Assembly (NCBI GenBank): GCA_003519585.1
Contig: DOWL01000112.1
Location: 2,136 to 10,037, forward strand
Length of the DNA: 7,902 bases
Direction of reading: 5' to 3'
DNA from: Nocardioides sp.
Lineage (GTDB): Bacteria; Actinomycetota; Actinomycetes; Propionibacteriales; Nocardioidaceae
Both the position numbers and the translations under genes were made by a program. The notes under the pieces were generated by a model. It was not told the DNA's origin, did no database searches, and saw nothing but the letters and a program-made list of their open reading frames with translations. Positions within the stretch are counted from its first letter, which is position 1; the number at the start of each line of letters is the position of its first letter. This document shows, piece by piece, positions 5,920-7,902 of this stretch.

Positions 5920-7016
5920 TGCAGCAGGTGAAGGCCGTGGTGGCGCGGGCCAAGGGAGCGCCGGTCGAGCTGGTCACGATCAATGTGCCGGACCCGGGGC
6001 CGGGTGAGGCAGTGGTGAAGGTCCAGGCGTGCGGGGTCTGCCACACCGACCTGCACTACCGGGAGGGCGGGATCAACGACGACTTCCCGTTCCTGCTCGG
6101 GCACGAGGCGTCCGGCGTGGTCGAGGCCGTCGGCCCCGACGTGACCGGTCTGGAGCCCGGCGACTTCGTGGTGCTCAACTGGCGCGCGGTCTGCGGCAAC
6201 TGCCGGGCCTGCAACCGTGGCGAGCCGTGGTACTGCTTCGCGACGTTCAACGCGACCCAGAAGATGACGCTCGAAGACGGGACCGAGCTGTCCCCGGCGC
6301 TGGGCATCGGCGCGTTCGCGGAGAAGACGCTGGTCGCGGCCGGCCAGTGCACCAAGGTCGACCCGTCGGCGCGGCCGGCGGCGGTCGGGCTGCTCGGCTG
6401 TGGCGTGATGGCCGGGATCGGTGCCGCGATCAATACCGGCGGGGTGACCCGCGGCAAGTCGATCGCCGTCATCGGCTGCGGCGGCGTGGGTGTGGCCGCG
6501 GTCGCGGGCGCGGCGCTGGCCGGGGCCTCGCCGATCATCGCGGTCGACATCGACCCCAAGAAGCTCGAGGCCGCCAAGCGGATGGGCGCGACCCACACCG
6601 TCGACTCATCCGCGACCGACCCGGTCGCGGCGATCCAGGAGCTCACCGGCGGACACGGCGCCGACATCGTCGTCGAGGCGGTCGGCCGGCCCGAGACGTG
6701 GAAGCAGGCGTTCTACGCCCGCGACCTGGCCGGGACCGTCGTGCTGGTCGGCGTACCGACCCCGGACATGAAGCTGCCCGACATCCCGCTGATCGACGTC
6801 TTCGGCCGTGGTGGCTCCCTGAAGTCCTCGTGGTACGGCGACTGCCTGCCCTCGCGTGACTTCCCGATGCTGGTCGATCTCTACCAGCAGGGCCGGCTCG
6901 ACCTCGACGCGTTCGTGACCGAGGAGATCGGCATCGGCGACGTCGAGGCGGCGTTCCACAAGATGCACCATGCCAGCGACGGACAGAGCGTACTCCGGTC
7001 CGTGGTGGTGCTGTGA
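5919..7016 (+). CDS. mscR: S-(hydroxymethyl)mycothiol dehydrogenase / S-nitrosomycothiol reductase
   Basis: This 365-residue zinc-dependent, NAD-linked medium-chain dehydrogenase oxidises the spontaneous mycothiol-formaldehyde adduct and, in studied actinobacteria, reduces S-nitrosomycothiol. Catalytic zinc ligands are Cys41 (in CGVCHTD), His62-Glu63 (GHEASG) and Cys161 ([11 protein letters not shown]). The four-cysteine structural zinc site is Cys92, Cys95, Cys98 and Cys106. The Rossmann motif GCGGVG (186-191) is followed by Asp210 at the end of the second strand, favouring NAD over [19 protein letters not shown] (87-101), the insert [18 protein letters not shown] (104-121) and the C-terminal [14 protein letters not shown] (303-316) are typical of the class III-like mycothiol branch rather than a general alcohol dehydrogenase. 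It starts at ATG 5919 behind a probable leaderless promoter and overlaps the next gene by 4 bases. The symbol follows mycobacterial usage; adhE2 is also used. Confidence 0.92.
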   Translation: MQQVKAVVARAKGAPVELVTINVPDPGPGEAVVKVQACGVCHTDLHYREGGINDDFPFLLGHEASGVVEAVGPDVTGLEPGDFVVLNWRAVCGNCRACNRGEPWYCFATFNATQKMTLEDGTELSPALGIGAFAEKTLVAAGQCTKVDPSARPAAVGLLGCGVMAGIGAAINTGGVTRGKSIAVIGCGGVGVAAVAGAALAGASPIIAVDIDPKKLEAAKRMGATHTVDSSATDPVAAIQELTGGHGADIVVEAVGRPETWKQAFYARDLAGTVVLVGVPTPDMKLPDIPLIDVFGRGGSLKSSWYGDCLPSRDFPMLVDLYQQGRLDLDAFVTEEIGIGDVEAAFHKMHHASDGQSVLRSVVVL

Positions 7017-7657
7017 CGCTGCGGCTGGACCACGCCGTCGCGTCAGGGACGTTCAGCCTCGACGGAGAGACCTTCGACGTCGACAACAACCTCTGGGTGG
7101 TCGGTGACGACGAGGAGTGCGTCGTGATCGACGCACCCCACTCGGTGCCGGCCATCCTCGACCTCGTGGCAGGCCGCCGGGTGAAGGCGATCCTGCTCAC
7201 CCACGCCCACGACGACCACTGCCGGGCTGCTCCGGCGCTGCGCGAGGCCGTCAACGACGGCGGCGGAGCCCCGATCTTCCTGCACCCCGACGACCGGCCG
7301 CTCTGGGAGCTCACCCACGGCGGCCCCGACGACGTCGACGGCTACCTCTGGGACCTCGACCTGTCCGACGGCTGGGAGCTCCCGGTCGCGGGCACGACGA
7401 TCCGGACGCTGCACACCCCGGGCCACGCCCCCGGCGGCTGTTGCTTCCTGGTCGAGGACCTCGGCTGCGTCTTCACCGGTGACACGCTCTTCCAGGGCGG
7501 CCCGGGCGCCACCGGCCGCTCGTACTCCGACCGTCCGATGCTGGAGTCGTCGATCCGGGAGAAGCTGTTCGCGCTGCCCGACGACACCGTGGTGCACACC
7601 GGCCACGGCGACGACACGACGATCGGTGTGGAACGAGCGGGCTCAGCCGACTGGTAG
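7013..7657 (+). CDS. Glyoxalase II-like MBL-fold hydrolase, mycothiol partner
   Basis: This 214-residue metallo-beta-lactamase-fold hydrolase has all the dinuclear metal ligands of the glyoxalase II group: THAHDDH (63-69; His64, His66, Asp68, His69), His138 in TPGHAPGG, bridging Asp157 in FTGDTLF and His198 in [10 protein letters not shown]. Glyoxalase II enzymes hydrolyse thiol esters. The gene overlaps the dehydrogenase stop by 4 bases (GTG start at 7013, GTGA), and the same pairing occurs in mycobacteria (Rv2259-Rv2260). A reasonable inference is hydrolysis of S-formylmycothiol or another mycothiol thioester, completing formaldehyde removal. That has not been shown from this sequence, and a general glyoxalase II role is the alternative. 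It is short beside classical glyoxalase II (about 250 residues) because it lacks the C-terminal helical substrate domain. No Shine-Dalgarno sequence is evident, so translation is probably coupled. Confidence 0.88.
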   Translation: MTLRLDHAVASGTFSLDGETFDVDNNLWVVGDDEECVVIDAPHSVPAILDLVAGRRVKAILLTHAHDDHCRAAPALREAVNDGGGAPIFLHPDDRPLWELTHGGPDDVDGYLWDLDLSDGWELPVAGTTIRTLHTPGHAPGGCCFLVEDLGCVFTGDTLFQGGPGATGRSYSDRPMLESSIREKLFALPDDTVVHTGHGDDTTIGVERAGSADW

Positions 7658-7668
7658 GGCGTTCCGAT

Positions 7669-7902
7669 TCAGAACGGCCGCACCAGCAGGCAGGTCCCGT
7701 GGCCATCGACCCGGGTGAGCACGATGGTGGCCTCCTCGTCGCCGGTGAGGGCCAGCCGCTTGCGCAGCTGGTCAGGTACGACGTCGACGCCGCGCTTCTT
7801 GATGGTCAGCCGACCGATGCCGCGCTCGTGCAGGGCGGCCCGGAGCTGCTTCTCCCGGTGGGGGAGGGTCTCGAGGATCTCGTAGGAGCGGGCGAACGGC
7901 GC
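7669..7902 (-). CDS. C-terminal part of THUMP-like domain methyltransferase, partial
   Basis: The minus strand is open from the right edge to a TGA at 7671-7669, giving 77 C-terminal residues; the N-terminus lies beyond the window. Visible segments are SYEILETLPH (6-15), EKQLRAALHERGIGRLTIKKRG (about 17-38), the stretch DQLRKRLALTGDEEAT and the terminal VLTRVDGHGTCLLVRPF. The pattern of a RGIGRLTIKKRGVD core followed by RLxLxGDEEATxVLTR and a C-terminal LLVRP matches the THUMP-like C-terminal domain of a widespread actinobacterial class I SAM-dependent methyltransferase, presumed to act on RNA. The methyltransferase domain itself is not visible, so the assignment rests on this tail. Codon bias agrees with the strand and frame. 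It converges with the MBL hydrolase, with only 11 bases between the two stop codons and no clear terminator. Confidence 0.75.
   Translation of the reverse strand, partial: APFARSYEILETLPHREKQLRAALHERGIGRLTIKKRGVDVVPDQLRKRLALTGDEEATIVLTRVDGHGTCLLVRPF

Noticed and set aside
959..6596. Long minus-strand open frames (354 residues at 959-2023, 531 at 1399-2994, 610 at 4764-6596)
   Set aside because: They lie opposite genes with clear catalytic motifs. Their translations are low-complexity Arg/Ala/Asp/Gly- or Ser/Arg-rich and show no family motif. Such shadows are expected in very GC-rich DNA.
7660..7676. Small hairpin (CGTTC / GAACG with a 7-base loop) between the convergent genes
   Set aside because: The stem is only five pairs and no T run follows on either strand, so it is too weak to call a bidirectional terminator.

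Overview
The window is very GC-rich (strong G/C preference at third codon positions), almost entirely coding, and reads as chromosomal housekeeping DNA from an actinobacterium. The mycothiol-dependent dehydrogenase restricts it to mycothiol producers. The layout alr / alpha-beta hydrolase / tsaE / tsaB / rimI / tsaD is an actinobacterial arrangement, and the style of the sequence suggests Nocardioidaceae or a relative; that family placement is an inference. No mobile element, CRISPR array, RNA gene or phage gene is visible.

Positions 1-4818 hold six plus-strand genes whose starts and stops overlap at every junction (GTGA or TGATG). They are alanine racemase (5' end outside the window), a membrane-anchored alpha/beta hydrolase, a two-domain GNAT-TsaE protein, a class III cyclic-nucleotide-type metallophosphoesterase, TsaB and a RimI-like acetyltransferase. 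TsaD (4846-5889) follows after 27 bases with a strong Shine-Dalgarno sequence. TsaE, TsaB and TsaD together make the bacterial complex that transfers threonylcarbamoyl to A37 of ANN-decoding tRNAs (t6A). The enzyme that makes the threonylcarbamoyl-adenylate (TsaC/Sua5) is not in the window and must be encoded elsewhere.

Positions 5890-7657 hold a second transcription unit, probably driven by a promoter that gives a leaderless mRNA. It encodes a zinc-dependent S-(hydroxymethyl)mycothiol dehydrogenase / S-nitrosomycothiol reductase and, overlapping it by 4 bases, a glyoxalase II-like metallo-beta-lactamase-fold hydrolase. The pair suggests formaldehyde/nitrosothiol detoxification: oxidation of the mycothiol adduct, then hydrolysis of a mycothiol thioester.

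From 7669 to the right edge, a convergent minus-strand gene enters. Only its C-terminal 77 residues are visible, and they resemble the THUMP-like C-terminus of actinobacterial SAM-dependent methyltransferases.

I found no clearly new system. The points worth a second look are the GNAT-TsaE fusion, a phosphodiesterase lying between t6A genes, and an in-frame slippery-type T run in tsaB whose -1 frame is open into rimI.
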